DNA of 64,000 nucleotides from Pedobacter chitinilyticus (GTDB lineage Bacteria > Bacteroidota > Bacteroidia > Sphingobacteriales > Sphingobacteriaceae): positions 134,603 to 198,602 of the forward strand of contig NZ_QMHN01000002.1 in the NCBI RefSeq assembly GCF_003313385.1, given 5' to 3'. Positions 32,704 to 41,547 of this stretch are shown piece after piece; within the stretch, counting starts at the first letter, position 1, and each line of letters opens with the position of its first letter. Made by a program: the position numbers and the translations under genes. The notes beneath the pieces were generated by a model. It was given only the letters and a program-made list of their open reading frames with translations. It was not told the DNA's origin and searched no databases.

Positions 32704-33492
32704 TCACTTCAGCAATCCAAAAAGCCTTAGCAATCTGTTGTATCGTTTCGATTGACGACGTTGGAAACGCATTGGACCATCCAAATATCGGTAAACAAAA
32801 TCACGATGATGTGTATTGATATAATCAATCAATCTTTGCTTTTTTTGCTTATCCATTCCCTTTCTACGTGAGTTTGGGCTAATCCGATAATAAAATCCAG
32901 TGATGGGCAACTGCACTACCTTTCCCCCGTTTTTGAGCATGGCAATCCAAAATACCCAGTCTTCGCTTACCCAACGCAAATCCTCTGGATAACCACCACA
33001 GGCTTCCCAATCACTTTTCCGATAAAGAGCACTTACAAAAATCATATTATCCTTCGCCAAGTTATCTAAGCTAAAAGGCTTTAAATTCCATTTACCTGTT
33101 TTAGCGCCAAATTTTTCGGCTTCGCAATACACCACTTTAACCGTAGGATCTTTCTTAAAAGTAAGAATAGCTTGGTCAATATAATCTGGAGAAATAAGGT
33201 CATCACCGTCCAACGGCAAAATGAAAGTTCCAGTAGCTTTGCTAATGGCGTGGTTACGAGCCACCGAAGGACCGCTATTTGGCTGCTGATAGCATGTGAT
33301 GATAGGATGTTGCTTAACTAAGGCTTCTACCACTTGCATGGTTTGATCCGTAGAACCATCATCCACAATAATGATTTCGATGGGCAAATAAGTGGAAGCT
33401 AATACCGATTGAATCGTTTCTTCAATCAATAAAGCTTGATTATAACACGGAATAATTACGCTAACGGTAAAATCGTCTTGCTTGGCCATCAT
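32704..33492 (-). CDS. GT2-family glycosyltransferase
   Basis: 262 residues. Start SVIIPCYNQALLIEETI, IVDDGSTDQT near 40, LPLDGDDLISPDYI near 93 (DxD) and the acceptor-side WVSEDWVFWIAML near 168 (ED motif). All standard GT2 motifs are present, so it should be active. It ends in a basic tail (RRQSKRYNRLLRLFGLL) likely to touch the membrane. It faces the glycosyltransferase run across two dispersed repeats. A -7-like TATCTTTA lies four bases before the ATG. Confidence 0.88.
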   Translation of the reverse strand: MMAKQDDFTVSVIIPCYNQALLIEETIQSVLASTYLPIEIIIVDDGSTDQTMQVVEALVKQHPIITCYQQPNSGPSVARNHAISKATGTFILPLDGDDLISPDYIDQAILTFKKDPTVKVVYCEAEKFGAKTGKWNLKPFSLDNLAKDNMIFVSALYRKSDWEACGGYPEDLRWVSEDWVFWIAMLKNGGKVVQLPITGFYYRISPNSRRKGMDKQKKQRLIDYINTHHRDFVYRYLDGPMRFQRRQSKRYNRLLRLFGLLK

Positions 33493-33758
33493 GGCTTAAA
33501 GATAAGCTTTACTTCATGTTTTGAAAAAAATCTGTGCCACTAAGCTTAGAAACATGAGTAAGCCACAGATGCACAGATTATTTTAAAGGATATATTCGTT
33601 TTAATCCTCCACTTTTATTTCCTCAAACAAGCACATATGCAATTTTCTATTCCTCTCTTTGCGGGGCAGGAGGAGGAAATTTAGGTGGATAATTAAGTAC
33701 ACTCATATTATTTAGTAATTTGCGCAAACAAAAACACACCTTTCATACTTTAAACCTA

Positions 33759-34256
33759 ATGAAGCAACTTTTTATTGTTAGACACGCAAAGTCTGATTGG
33801 GGAGACGCTAACCTAAGGGACTTTGACAGGCCGTTGAACCATCGTGGCCATAAAAACGCTCCTGAAATGGTTAATCGCCTAGTGGAAAAGTCCATTAAGC
33901 CCGATGCCATTGTGAGCAGTCCTGCCCTTAGAGCTTTCACTACCGCTAAATATTTTGCCGCAGGTTGGCAACTACCAGCCGAACAATTGAACACCAATGC
34001 AAATATTTACGAAGCTAGTTTAAAGAGCTTGTTAAAAGTGATAAACGACTTTGATGCGGAATTTGATAAAGTAGCATTATTTGGTCATAACCCAGGTTTA
34101 ACGGATCTGTTAAATTATCTTACTGGTGAATACATCAGCAATATGCCCACGTGTAGCATAGCCATTATTGAATTCCCTTTTGATGATTGGAAACTCATTA
34201 GTAGTGGTACTGGAAATTTAGTGTTGTTTGATTACCCAAAGAGTGGATTGGACTAA
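33759..34256 (+). CDS. SixA-like histidine phosphatase
   Basis: 165 residues from the ATG at 33759, which places the catalytic RHA motif (LFIVRHAKSDW) at residue 8 as usual; a TTG 39 bases upstream would add an untypical tail. The second catalytic His is in LFGHNPGLTDLL near 110. SixA removes phosphate from HPt domains of relay proteins in Escherichia coli. The HPt protein at 25471 is a possible but unproven partner. Confidence 0.88.
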   Translation: MKQLFIVRHAKSDWGDANLRDFDRPLNHRGHKNAPEMVNRLVEKSIKPDAIVSSPALRAFTTAKYFAAGWQLPAEQLNTNANIYEASLKSLLKVINDFDAEFDKVALFGHNPGLTDLLNYLTGEYISNMPTCSIAIIEFPFDDWKLISSGTGNLVLFDYPKSGLD

Positions 34257-34372
34257 CCCGCTCTGTCCTTTGGACATCTCTCCCCTGTTAGGGGTGAGAG
34301 TCGACTTAGGAACATTTATTGCCATCCAAGACTAAAGAAAAGCTAACTCCTCTTAATGTCTATGGGCTTCAA

Positions 34373-35236
34373 TTAGAATTGAAGGTGCTTAACCGTTAAG
34401 CCTCCATTGATCAATTGTTTTAGTGAATCGATACCGATTCGAAGATGTGTTTCCACGTAGTTAGCCGTAACTGAACTATCGCTCTCGCTAGTTTTTACAC
34501 CCTCGGGGATCATTGGCTGATCTGAAACCAATAACAAAGCTCCAGTTGGAATTTTATTAGCAAAGCCCGTGGTAAAAATGGTGGCGGTTTCCATATCTAC
34601 TGCCATGGCACGTAAACCCTTCAAGTATTTCTTAAACTCCTTGTCATGCTCCCAAACCCTGCGGTTGGTGGTGTAGCAAGTTCCAGTCCAATAATCACGG
34701 GAGTGTTCCCTAATGGTGGTAGAAATGGCCTTTTGCAAAGCGAAGGCAGGTAATGCAGGCACTTCGGCTGGTAGGTAATCGTTTGAGGTACCTTCTCCCC
34801 TAATGGCCGCAATTGGGAGGATCAAATCGCCAATTTGGTTTTTCTTTTTTAAACCACCACATTTTCCCAAAAACAACACTGCTTTTGGCTGAATGGCCGT
34901 TAACAAGTCCATCATGGTCGCCGCTAATGGACTTCCCATCCCAAAATTGATAATGGTAATCCCGTTGGCAGTAACACTTTGCATAGGCTTGTCTAAACCA
35001 TAGATCGGTGCATTGTCATTCCATTCAGAAAATAAAGTGACGTACTTGCTAAAGTTGGTTAACAAAATGTACTGACCAAACTCCCCTAACGGACGACCTG
35101 TGTAGCGAGGTAGCCAGTTTTTTACGATATCATCTTTACTTTTTAAACCTTTTCTAACTGGAGTTTCAACCTCTTTCACCTTTTTGGCATTTTTTACTGC
35201 TTCTTCATCTTTCTTTACATCTTTTTCTTCATTCAT
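34373..35236 (-). CDS. amn: AMP nucleosidase (short form)
   Basis: 287 residues. After a Lys/Glu-rich N-terminal tail of about 30 residues comes a nucleoside-phosphorylase-type fold: VLFLGKCGGLK near 140, IAAIRGEGTSNDYLP near 163, VDMETATIFTTGF near 217, and the catalytic Asp in LLVSDQPMIPEG near 240. It matches the short AMP nucleosidases of Bacteroidota, which split AMP into adenine and ribose 5-phosphate and lack the large N-terminal domain of the Escherichia coli enzyme. Cytoplasmic. Monocistronic, between sixA and a 17-bp inverted repeat. Confidence 0.88.
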   Translation of the reverse strand: MNEEKDVKKDEEAVKNAKKVKEVETPVRKGLKSKDDIVKNWLPRYTGRPLGEFGQYILLTNFSKYVTLFSEWNDNAPIYGLDKPMQSVTANGITIINFGMGSPLAATMMDLLTAIQPKAVLFLGKCGGLKKKNQIGDLILPIAAIRGEGTSNDYLPAEVPALPAFALQKAISTTIREHSRDYWTGTCYTTNRRVWEHDKEFKKYLKGLRAMAVDMETATIFTTGFANKIPTGALLLVSDQPMIPEGVKTSESDSSVTANYVETHLRIGIDSLKQLINGGLTVKHLQF

Positions 35237-35293
35237 ACATTTTCTCCTTTCTTTAAATTTATAAAATAATAATTAACATTTTTCATAAAAAAA

Positions 35294-35369
35294 AACATTA
35301 AGAAATTAAGGATATTAAGTTTTTAAAAAGAGAAGTATGTTCCTTAATGTTTCTTAATTTCTTAATGTT
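35294..35369. repeat. 17-bp perfect inverted repeat
   Basis: AACATTAAGAAATTAAG (35294-35310) and its exact reverse complement (35353-35369) flank 42 bases that hold further partial copies of TTAATGTTTCTTAA. It lies between amn and the clpX terminator. Confidence 0.8.
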
Positions 35370-35418
35370 AAAAGACCCTTTAATATTCAACCTATCTTAA
35401 CTTTCAAAAAGAATAGGT

Positions 35419-35446
35419 TAAAAAAAATCCCGAACAAGTCGGGATT
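35419..35446 (-). terminator. clpX terminator
   Basis: AATCCCGA (35426-35433) and TCGGGATT (35439-35446) with a 5-base loop; eight T follow on the minus strand. It lies 10 bases after the clpX stop. Confidence 0.88.
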
Positions 35447-35455
35447 AGTATTTTT

Positions 35456-36694
35456 TTATGCAGCTTTAAGTTTTTTGAAATCTGATTTCTCAAACTTTTC
35501 TTTAGCATAGTCGAGTGTAATCTCCAACTCTTTCACATCTTTATCAGACGGCGTTTCAAACATGGCATCCAACATAATGGATTCGCAAATAGACCTCAGT
35601 CCCCTTGCCCCAAGTTTATACTCCATCGCCTTATCCACAATAAACTCCAAAACTTCTTTATCAAACTTTAAGCTTACGTTCTCGTAATTGAACAGCTTCA
35701 CGTATTGTTTGATCAAAGAGTTTTTAGGCTCTGTAAGGATATTTCTCAGAGCTTCCTTATCCAATGGCTCCAAGTGTGTTAAAACTGGCACACGTCCAAT
35801 TAATTCAGGAATTAAACCAAATGATTTCAAATCCTGAGGGGTGATGTATTGGTAAAGGTTTTTAAGGTCTAACTCTACTTCATCTTTCTTTACTTTATAA
35901 CCCACTGCCTGAGTACGCAAACGATTGGCAATTTTTCTTTCGATACCATCAAAAGCGCCACCACAGATAAACAAAATGTTATTGGTGTTTACTGCAATCA
36001 TTTTTTGGTCTGGATGCTTTCTACCTCCTTGCGGTGGTACGTTAACAATGGTACCTTCCAAAATTTTCAGCAACGCTTGTTGTACACCCTCACCACTTAC
36101 ATCTCTGGTGATGGATGGATTGTCGCTTTTACGAGCAACCTTATCTACCTCATCAATGTAAACAATACCACGTTCGGCCGATGCCACATCATAATCAGCA
36201 GCTTGCAACAAACGGGTTAAAATACTTTCAACGTCCTCTCCCACATAACCTGCTTCAGTAAGTACCGTAGCATCTACTATACAAAATGGCACGTGCAATA
36301 TCTTAGCAATGGTTTTGGCCAAAAGGGTTTTTCCTGTACCCGTCTCACCCACTAACATGATGTTCGATTTTTCAATCTCCACCTCATCTTTATCTATCTT
36401 TTGGCTCAAGCGTTTGTAGTGGTTATAAACCGCTACCGAAAGCACTTTTTTAGCATCGTACTGGCCAATTACATATTGGTCCAAGTGCTCTTTAATTTCG
36501 GCTGGCTTTAAAAGCTTAAACGTTTCGTCAAAAGCTTTGCCTTTTTTGTTGCCTAGCTCTTGCGCTAGTAGTACGTTGGCCTGATTAACACATTTGTCGC
36601 AGATGTAAGCATCCAATCCCTCAATTAACATCAGGGTTTCATTTTTTGGAGTGCCACAAAACGAGCAATGTGAATCTTTTCCTTGTCTAGCCAT
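35456..36694 (-). CDS. clpX: ClpX, ATPase subunit of the Clp protease
   Basis: 412 residues from the ATG giving MARQGKDSHCSFCG; an earlier in-frame start adds five residues. The N-terminal zinc-binding domain has CSFCG and CDKC (about 10-36). The AAA+ motor has Walker A GETGTGKT near 117, Walker B IVYIDEVDK near 177, pore loop GYVGED near 153, and an IGR-type ClpP-binding loop near 268 (LIGRVP is a separate sensor region). ClpX unfolds substrates and feeds them to ClpP. Its gene follows clpP on the same strand in the order tig-clpP-clpX, though 80 bases of low-complexity repeat separate it from clpP. Confidence 0.97.
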   Translation of the reverse strand: MARQGKDSHCSFCGTPKNETLMLIEGLDAYICDKCVNQANVLLAQELGNKKGKAFDETFKLLKPAEIKEHLDQYVIGQYDAKKVLSVAVYNHYKRLSQKIDKDEVEIEKSNIMLVGETGTGKTLLAKTIAKILHVPFCIVDATVLTEAGYVGEDVESILTRLLQAADYDVASAERGIVYIDEVDKVARKSDNPSITRDVSGEGVQQALLKILEGTIVNVPPQGGRKHPDQKMIAVNTNNILFICGGAFDGIERKIANRLRTQAVGYKVKKDEVELDLKNLYQYITPQDLKSFGLIPELIGRVPVLTHLEPLDKEALRNILTEPKNSLIKQYVKLFNYENVSLKFDKEVLEFIVDKAMEYKLGARGLRSICESIMLDAMFETPSDKDVKELEITLDYAKEKFEKSDFKKLKAA

Positions 36695-36774
36695 TTTTTC
36701 AGTTTTCAATTTTCAATTTCAGTTCTCAGTTCATGCGCTTATCGCCCACTGCAAACTGAAAACTGCAAACTGTA

Positions 36775-37461
36775 TTATTTATTCGATCCTAACACCTCAT
36801 CAATCATTCCAAAACTTTTTGCTTCTTCCGAAGTCATCCAGTAATCACGGTCCGAAGCTTTCTCTACCCATTCGTAAGTTTGGCCAGAGTGCGATGAAAT
36901 GATGTCATATAATTCCTTTTTCAATTTAAGCATCTCTCTCAAATTGATCTCCATATCTGATGCCACACCTTGCGCACCTCCCGATGGCTGGTGAATCATC
37001 ACTCTAGAATGCTTTAACGCTGCACGCTTGCCTTTAGCGCCCGCCACCAATAAAACTGCTCCCATAGAAGCTGCCATACCAGTACAGATGGTTGCTACAT
37101 CTGGCGAAATATATTGCATGGTATCGTAAATACCTAAACCTGCATAAACAGAACCGCCAGGTGAGTTAATGTAAATTTGAATATCTCTATGTGCATCTAC
37201 CGATTGCAAGAACAACAGCTGCGCTTGAATGATGTTTGCATTTTGGTCATAAACGGCATCACCTAAAAAAATGATACGGTCCATCATCAAACGAGAGAAA
37301 ACGTCCATTTGTGCAACGTTCAACTGACGCTCCTCAATAATATAAGGGGTCATTGATTTTGGTGAATTGTTGGTAGCACCAATAAATCTATCTACGTTCA
37401 ATCCGTTAATGCGATGGTGTTTAACGGCATATTTTCTAAATTCGTCTTTATCTATTTTCAT
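36775..37461 (-). CDS. clpP: ClpP, proteolytic subunit of the Clp protease
   Basis: 228 residues. The catalytic triad is present: Ser in CTGMAASMGAVLL (about 128), His in RVMIHQPSGG (about 153) and Asp in the ASDRDYWMT segment (about 202). INSPGGSVYAGLGIYD near 98 marks the oxyanion strand. The first 30 residues include a propeptide-like stretch before the hydrophobic ring. It forms the barrel peptidase that degrades proteins unfolded by ClpX. A -7 box TAGCTTTG lies 47 bases before the start. Confidence 0.97.
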   Translation of the reverse strand: MKIDKDEFRKYAVKHHRINGLNVDRFIGATNNSPKSMTPYIIEERQLNVAQMDVFSRLMMDRIIFLGDAVYDQNANIIQAQLLFLQSVDAHRDIQIYINSPGGSVYAGLGIYDTMQYISPDVATICTGMAASMGAVLLVAGAKGKRAALKHSRVMIHQPSGGAQGVASDMEINLREMLKLKKELYDIISSHSGQTYEWVEKASDRDYWMTSEEAKSFGMIDEVLGSNK

Positions 37462-37508
37462 CTTGCGATTAGGGTTTGGCGTTTGGTGATGAGTGTTATC
37501 TACTATCC

Positions 37509-37516
37509 CAAAGCTA
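37509..37516 (-). promoter_or_regulatory. clpP -7 box
   Basis: TAGCTTTG on the minus strand fits TAnnTTTG and predicts a leader of about 40 bases. A -33 TTTG is not evident. Confidence 0.5.
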
Positions 37517-37705
37517 ATTTATTTCAGTAAATATTTTCTAAGATTCGTTAATTTTCGTGCCAATCTCCGCACTCCGCTAAAATAGCAGATTATACGACAA
37601 TATGAAATACCATATTTATGAACGAAATCTTATCCATAGTCTATTTACCCTTCAAAAAACCTATTCAAGCACTTTAAAAACGCAAGATGAATGGCTTTTA
37701 TATAA

Positions 37706-37740
37706 CAAGAGTCCCAATTTTATATCGGGACTCTTGTTTA
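37706..37740. terminator. Terminator-like hairpin between tig and clpP
   Basis: CAAGAGTCCC (37706-37715) pairs perfectly with GGGACTCTTG (37727-37736). Weak T-runs follow on either strand (TTTATTT on plus, TTATAT on minus). It likely ends tig transcripts. Confidence 0.65.
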
Positions 37741-37776
37741 TTTCATGACTGACAAACGGTCAGTTTAACTATTTAT

Positions 37777-37858
37777 CGTCATTGCGAGGCACGAAGCAAT
37801 CTTACAACATTATGAGGAAAACATTCGCTTTAGGATTGCTTCGTGCCTCGCAATGACG
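37777..37858. repeat. Dispersed 84-bp inverted repeat, copy B
   Basis: The outer arms CGTCATTGCGAGGCACGAAG and its reverse complement are perfect over about 25 bases including GCAATC. The middle holds CGCTTTAGG, shared with copy C. It sits 20 bases after the tig stop. Confidence 0.9.
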
Positions 37859-37880
37859 TAATGCTTACCACGCTTATCTC

Positions 37881-39227
37881 TTACTTCAACTCAGTAAATT
37901 TGTTGTAAGTAATTTCTTTCTCGTTTAAAGTAGCCACCGATTTAATGTAATCGAATACTTTCAAAGCCTTTACCTCTTCGAAAATACGGTTAGCATTTTC
38001 TTTTTCTTGCAAGAAGTTAGCAGCATATTGCGCCAATTGATCTTCTGGAAGAGGAGTTGGGCTGTACATTCTGAATTGTGCATCTAAACGTTGTTTAGCA
38101 GCTTCAAAAACATCTTTGTAATCAATTTTGATATCGTTGTCTTTGATGATTTTGTTTTCAATCAAAGTCCATTTCAAGTTTTTAGCAAAATCATCATAAC
38201 CTTGAGCCAACTCTTCGTCAGTTAATTTTTCGTTGGTAGCTTTTAACCACTTACGTAAAAACTCATCAGGCAATTGCATTTTAGTTTGCTCAGTTAATTG
38301 AGTGTAAATGTCGTTTTGCAATTTACGGTCAGCATCTTGCTTAAACATCGACTCAATTTCTTCAGTGATTTTAGCAGTGAAACCAGCCTCATCCTTTACC
38401 GCATCAGCACCAAAGATTTTATCAAAGAACTCTTGGTTCAAATCAGCTTCCTCTAAACGGTTTACGTTTTTAACGGTTACTTGGAATTTAGATTTCAATT
38501 CTGCAGCATCTTCTTCACTAATGTTTAACAATTTTGCAATTGCAGCAGCATCACCACCAAAAGCCTTGTTTACATCAAGTTCCAAAGTATCGTCTTTTTT
38601 AACACCTACTAAGGTTTTCAAGATTTTCTTGTCAGTAACGGCATCAGTACGGATAGAACCAGTAGCTGAAATACCACCTTCAAACTCAGAACCATCGTTA
38701 GCCAATTGCTTCAATTCAGCATAAAGGATATCACCTTCTGCAGAAACCTCAGGATTGGTCATTTTACCATAGCTCTTACGGATATTTTTGATACGCTCGT
38801 TTAAAGTCTCTTCGTCAGCTTTAACATTGTACTGCGTAAATTTATCTTTCGATGAAACCTCGATATCAACTGCTGGTGCCAAACCTAACTCATAAGCAAA
38901 GTTAAAAGTATCGTTATAGTCCCAGTTGTATTGGTTCTCGTCTTCTTGTACAGGAAGTGGTTGACCTAAAATCTCAACGCTATTATCAGTTAGGTATTTT
39001 GAAATGTTATCGTTCAACATCGTGTTGATTTCCTCTACCAAGATGCTTTTGCCATACATTCTTTTAATGTGTGCAGCTGGCACCATTCCTTTACGGAAAC
39101 CTGGTAAATTAGCCTTTTTAGCTTGCTCCTTAATCGCTTTCTCTACGTTTGGAGTATAATCTTCAGGGGCTAAAGTAATTTTAACTAAAGCATTTAAATC
39201 GTCAATTTTTTCCTGTACGATATTCAT
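37881..39227 (-). CDS. tig: Trigger factor
   Basis: 448 residues. The ribosome-docking motif GFRKGMVPAAHIK is near residue 42 of the N-terminal domain. A diverged FKBP-type domain follows (about 160-250, EGDILYAELKQL onward), and then a long helical C-terminal cradle (260-440). It binds nascent chains at the ribosome exit. The FKBP active-site residues are poorly kept, as is common in Bacteroidota. Grouped with clpP and clpX on the same strand, an arrangement found across bacteria. Confidence 0.92.
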   Translation of the reverse strand: MNIVQEKIDDLNALVKITLAPEDYTPNVEKAIKEQAKKANLPGFRKGMVPAAHIKRMYGKSILVEEINTMLNDNISKYLTDNSVEILGQPLPVQEDENQYNWDYNDTFNFAYELGLAPAVDIEVSSKDKFTQYNVKADEETLNERIKNIRKSYGKMTNPEVSAEGDILYAELKQLANDGSEFEGGISATGSIRTDAVTDKKILKTLVGVKKDDTLELDVNKAFGGDAAAIAKLLNISEEDAAELKSKFQVTVKNVNRLEEADLNQEFFDKIFGADAVKDEAGFTAKITEEIESMFKQDADRKLQNDIYTQLTEQTKMQLPDEFLRKWLKATNEKLTDEELAQGYDDFAKNLKWTLIENKIIKDNDIKIDYKDVFEAAKQRLDAQFRMYSPTPLPEDQLAQYAANFLQEKENANRIFEEVKALKVFDYIKSVATLNEKEITYNKFTELK

Positions 39228-39329
39228 TTCTAAGATTTTAGTATTGAGTATTTAGTATGTAGACATTTAGATATGTGCCCATACAAACTCGGTTTGCATT
39301 TTAATTTATCAACCTCTTTTTAAAATAAA

Positions 39330-39355
39330 ACCGTCCCGATTTGCATCGGGACGGT
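39330..39355 (-). terminator. Terminator of tRNA-Leu(UAG)
   Basis: ACCGTCCCGAT (39330-39340) and ATCGGGACGGT (39345-39355) form a perfect 11-bp stem with loop TTGC, and TTTTATTTT follows on the minus strand. Confidence 0.88.
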
Positions 39356-39362
39356 CAATCTT

Positions 39363-39447
39363 TGGTGCGGAAGAAGGGACTCGAACCCCCACGCCGTGAA
39401 GCGCCAGATCCTAAGTCTGGTGCGGCTACCAATTACGCCACTTCCGC
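39363..39447 (-). tRNA. tRNA-Leu (anticodon UAG)
   Basis: On the minus strand: acceptor GCGGAAG with CTTCCGC, D loop TAATTGGTAGC, anticodon arm CCAGA/TCTGG with loop CTTAGGA (anticodon TAG), long variable arm, T loop TTCGAGT, discriminator A and an encoded CCA (39363-39365). A terminator follows after 7 bases. Confidence 0.97.
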
Positions 39448-39574
39448 AGTTAGGATTTATTTAGGACTGCAAAAATAGAAATTACATTGATTATTTCATA
39501 ACAATTGCGAAAAAAAATTCCATTTTATTTTGCTACATATCCTAAGCCATTCATATTCAACCAAATTAAAATTG

Positions 39575-40441
39575 CTAATATCCAGCTCCGCTAATCGTTA
39601 AGCTTTCTGCTCCTACTGCTATCTGCGCTTTCGATGCGTTTACGTCGAAATATTTAACCGCGGGACACATCATTTCTGTATAGCGTGTTTTCTTAAAAGG
39701 CACGGCCGTTAGCTTTCCATTCACCAATCTATACAAGTTCGTTGCTTTCCATTCGGCATTCAACACTTTAGTTTTGGTAGCTTGCACAGGCTTGCCTTCA
39801 TTGCCCACCTGGTCAATGGCGTTTACACGCTTAAACTCTCCCACATCCTTTAGCAAATAACCATCACAATCAAATTCCCGTTCAAATTTCTTGCCCGCAC
39901 CCTCCACTACAAATCGTATTTTTTTATCCGCAACTAAAACCAACGACATTTTAATCTCCTCTCCAGGGTACCAGTAGTAAGCTTTGTCTGCAGGAGCATT
40001 TTCAAAAACTGCTAGTTGTCCGCTCTCATGTCCTGTACGTCTTAAAAATGGCCTAAAAGCCTTACGCTCCTTCGAAACCTGTCCGTTCTCTTCTTTAACC
40101 ACTTCCCAAGCCATTCCTATGTCCGTTTCCTGATTGCCCATGCTACCACCTAAATAAATAGATGGATTATCTAAATACTGCCCTGGCTTTTTAGCATGTA
40201 CCCGCTGTGGATCAAATTCAATACGAGGCAGCACCACTGTTCCTTCAATACCACGCCAATAATCATGGCTCGAAACAAGTTTACGATAATAAGCGCCTTC
40301 AAAACAAGGCTTTTGTGCTACTGGCAATATTTCATTCGCAATACTCACATCAGCCGCTTCATTAAGCTTGGCTGTTTTACTTACACCACAAGCCAGCAAG
40401 CTCATGCTTAACAAAGAAAATCCAACATTTAAAATACGCAT
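39575..40441 (-). CDS. Lipoprotein of unknown function
   Basis: 288 residues with a lipoprotein signal peptide (MRILNVGFSLLSMSLLACG). The rest is beta-rich, with CFEGAYYRKL near 45, a conserved-looking YYWYPGEEIKMSLVL near 152 and FDCDGYLLKDVGEFKRV near 190. I do not recognise the family. It stands alone on the minus strand downstream of the B12-type binding protein, from which it is separated by 62 bases, so joint transcription is possible. Confidence 0.8.
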   Translation of the reverse strand: MRILNVGFSLLSMSLLACGVSKTAKLNEAADVSIANEILPVAQKPCFEGAYYRKLVSSHDYWRGIEGTVVLPRIEFDPQRVHAKKPGQYLDNPSIYLGGSMGNQETDIGMAWEVVKEENGQVSKERKAFRPFLRRTGHESGQLAVFENAPADKAYYWYPGEEIKMSLVLVADKKIRFVVEGAGKKFEREFDCDGYLLKDVGEFKRVNAIDQVGNEGKPVQATKTKVLNAEWKATNLYRLVNGKLTAVPFKKTRYTEMMCPAVKYFDVNASKAQIAVGAESLTISGAGY

Positions 40442-40503
40442 AATTCAAAAATTTAAAAACTAAATTATAATTTTTAAATTATTTTAAAAATAGATTCCGA
40501 AAG

Positions 40504-41307
40504 TTATTCGCTAAGTATTTGATTTTGAAAATTAAAGAAATATTGCACCGCCTTCACCAAACGACTGCCATACCACGAAAACATCTCTCCATCAACCAAA
40601 ATCACTTTGGCTCGCGGCAAAACCTGTTGAAGTTCTTCAATATGTTTTTCTTTAAACGGATACGGTTCTGAAGACAGAAAAACAAATTGCGGCTGAAGTG
40701 CTACCAGTTCCGAAACACTAATTTCTGGATATCTATCTACCTTCACCACGTTACGCAGTCCAATTCTCCTTAAAATATCATCAATAAAAGTATTTCTTCC
40801 CGCAAACATATAGGGGTCTTTCCAAATCACATAAGCCACCGTGTGGTCAATCCCTTTGCTCAATGCCAAAGTCTGCAAATCGCTAAAACCAGCGTTAATC
40901 AAATGGTTCAAATAAGCTGCTTCAGGCTGCCTGTCTACCAAATCTCCGATATCGCTAATGGTCTGCATGGCATCTTCCAAATGATAAATATCGCTCATCC
41001 ACACGGGAAACTCCTGCTGCAACAATTCAATATCAGCCCTGCTATTTTCCTCCTTGTTGCCAATAATCAAATCTGGTTGCAGCTCCCTAATCACCTCAAT
41101 CCGCAACTTTTTGGTACCCCCAACTTTCTGTTTAGCCGCGAACATTTCAATCGGATGAATGCAAAACTTCGTCAGCCCAACAATTTGTTCGCTCAAACCC
41201 AACTCAAACAGCAGCTCCGTTTGCGAAGGCACTATCGAAACAATCCGCTTGGGCGGCCAATTAATCGTTACCTCGTTGCCCAGCTGGTCTGTAAAAGTCT
41301 TTTGCAT
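40504..41307 (-). CDS. Helical-backbone metal receptor (BtuF/FepB-type binding protein) without signal peptide
   Basis: 267 residues of the class III substrate-binding fold: RIVSIVPSQTELLFELGL near 23, VGGTKKLRIEVIRELQPDLIIGN near 63, and ending with a Trp/Tyr-rich WYGSRLVKAVQYFF. This family delivers cobalamin or ferric siderophores to ABC importers. The protein begins MQKTFTDQLG with no signal peptide or lipobox, and no permease or ATPase gene is close. It may stay in the cytoplasm, or a distant start is misread. A TATCTTTG box is only four bases before the ATG. Confidence 0.82.
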   Translation of the reverse strand: MQKTFTDQLGNEVTINWPPKRIVSIVPSQTELLFELGLSEQIVGLTKFCIHPIEMFAAKQKVGGTKKLRIEVIRELQPDLIIGNKEENSRADIELLQQEFPVWMSDIYHLEDAMQTISDIGDLVDRQPEAAYLNHLINAGFSDLQTLALSKGIDHTVAYVIWKDPYMFAGRNTFIDDILRRIGLRNVVKVDRYPEISVSELVALQPQFVFLSSEPYPFKEKHIEELQQVLPRAKVILVDGEMFSWYGSRLVKAVQYFFNFQNQILSE

Positions 41308-41311
41308 CTAA

Positions 41312-41319
41312 CAAAGATA
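41312..41319 (-). promoter_or_regulatory. -7 box touching the start of the metal-receptor gene
   Basis: TATCTTTG on the minus strand ends four bases before the ATG (41307). If used, transcription would start at or within a few bases of the start codon, giving an almost leaderless mRNA. Confidence 0.5.
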
Positions 41320-41547
41320 GGCTATTCCCAAAAAAGATTTGAAAGTGAAATCCAATACAACTATCAGTAACCAGCCCTGCTATTCAGTACAACCAATTTG
41401 AAATTGGTTTCCCTTTCTATCAGGCTTATTGAACAACGGTCCTTCAAAAAATGTAATGCCAATCTCAAAAGACACTGCTTTTTGACATCCAAACAAACAA
41501 AAACCGCTTTTATACCTTTTTATACATAAGATACTTTAGAGATTAGC

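Larger units (their letters stand above)
37462..37880. other. Intergenic stretch between tig and clpP
   Basis: It contains the clpP promoter box (37509-37516), a terminator-like hairpin (37706-37736), a small hairpin ACTGAC/GTCAGT near 37748-37765 and dispersed repeat copy B. No gene seen. Confidence 0.7.

Noticed and set aside
34281..34303. Terminator after the SixA-like gene
   Set aside because: The CTCTCCCCT/AGGGGTGAGAG stem has a two-base bulge and no T-run; it looks like a dispersed repeat phrase.
41308..41547. Cobalamin riboswitch near the B12-type binding protein
   Set aside because: The space before its ATG on the minus strand holds a promoter box within five bases, and no B12-box-like sequence was seen.
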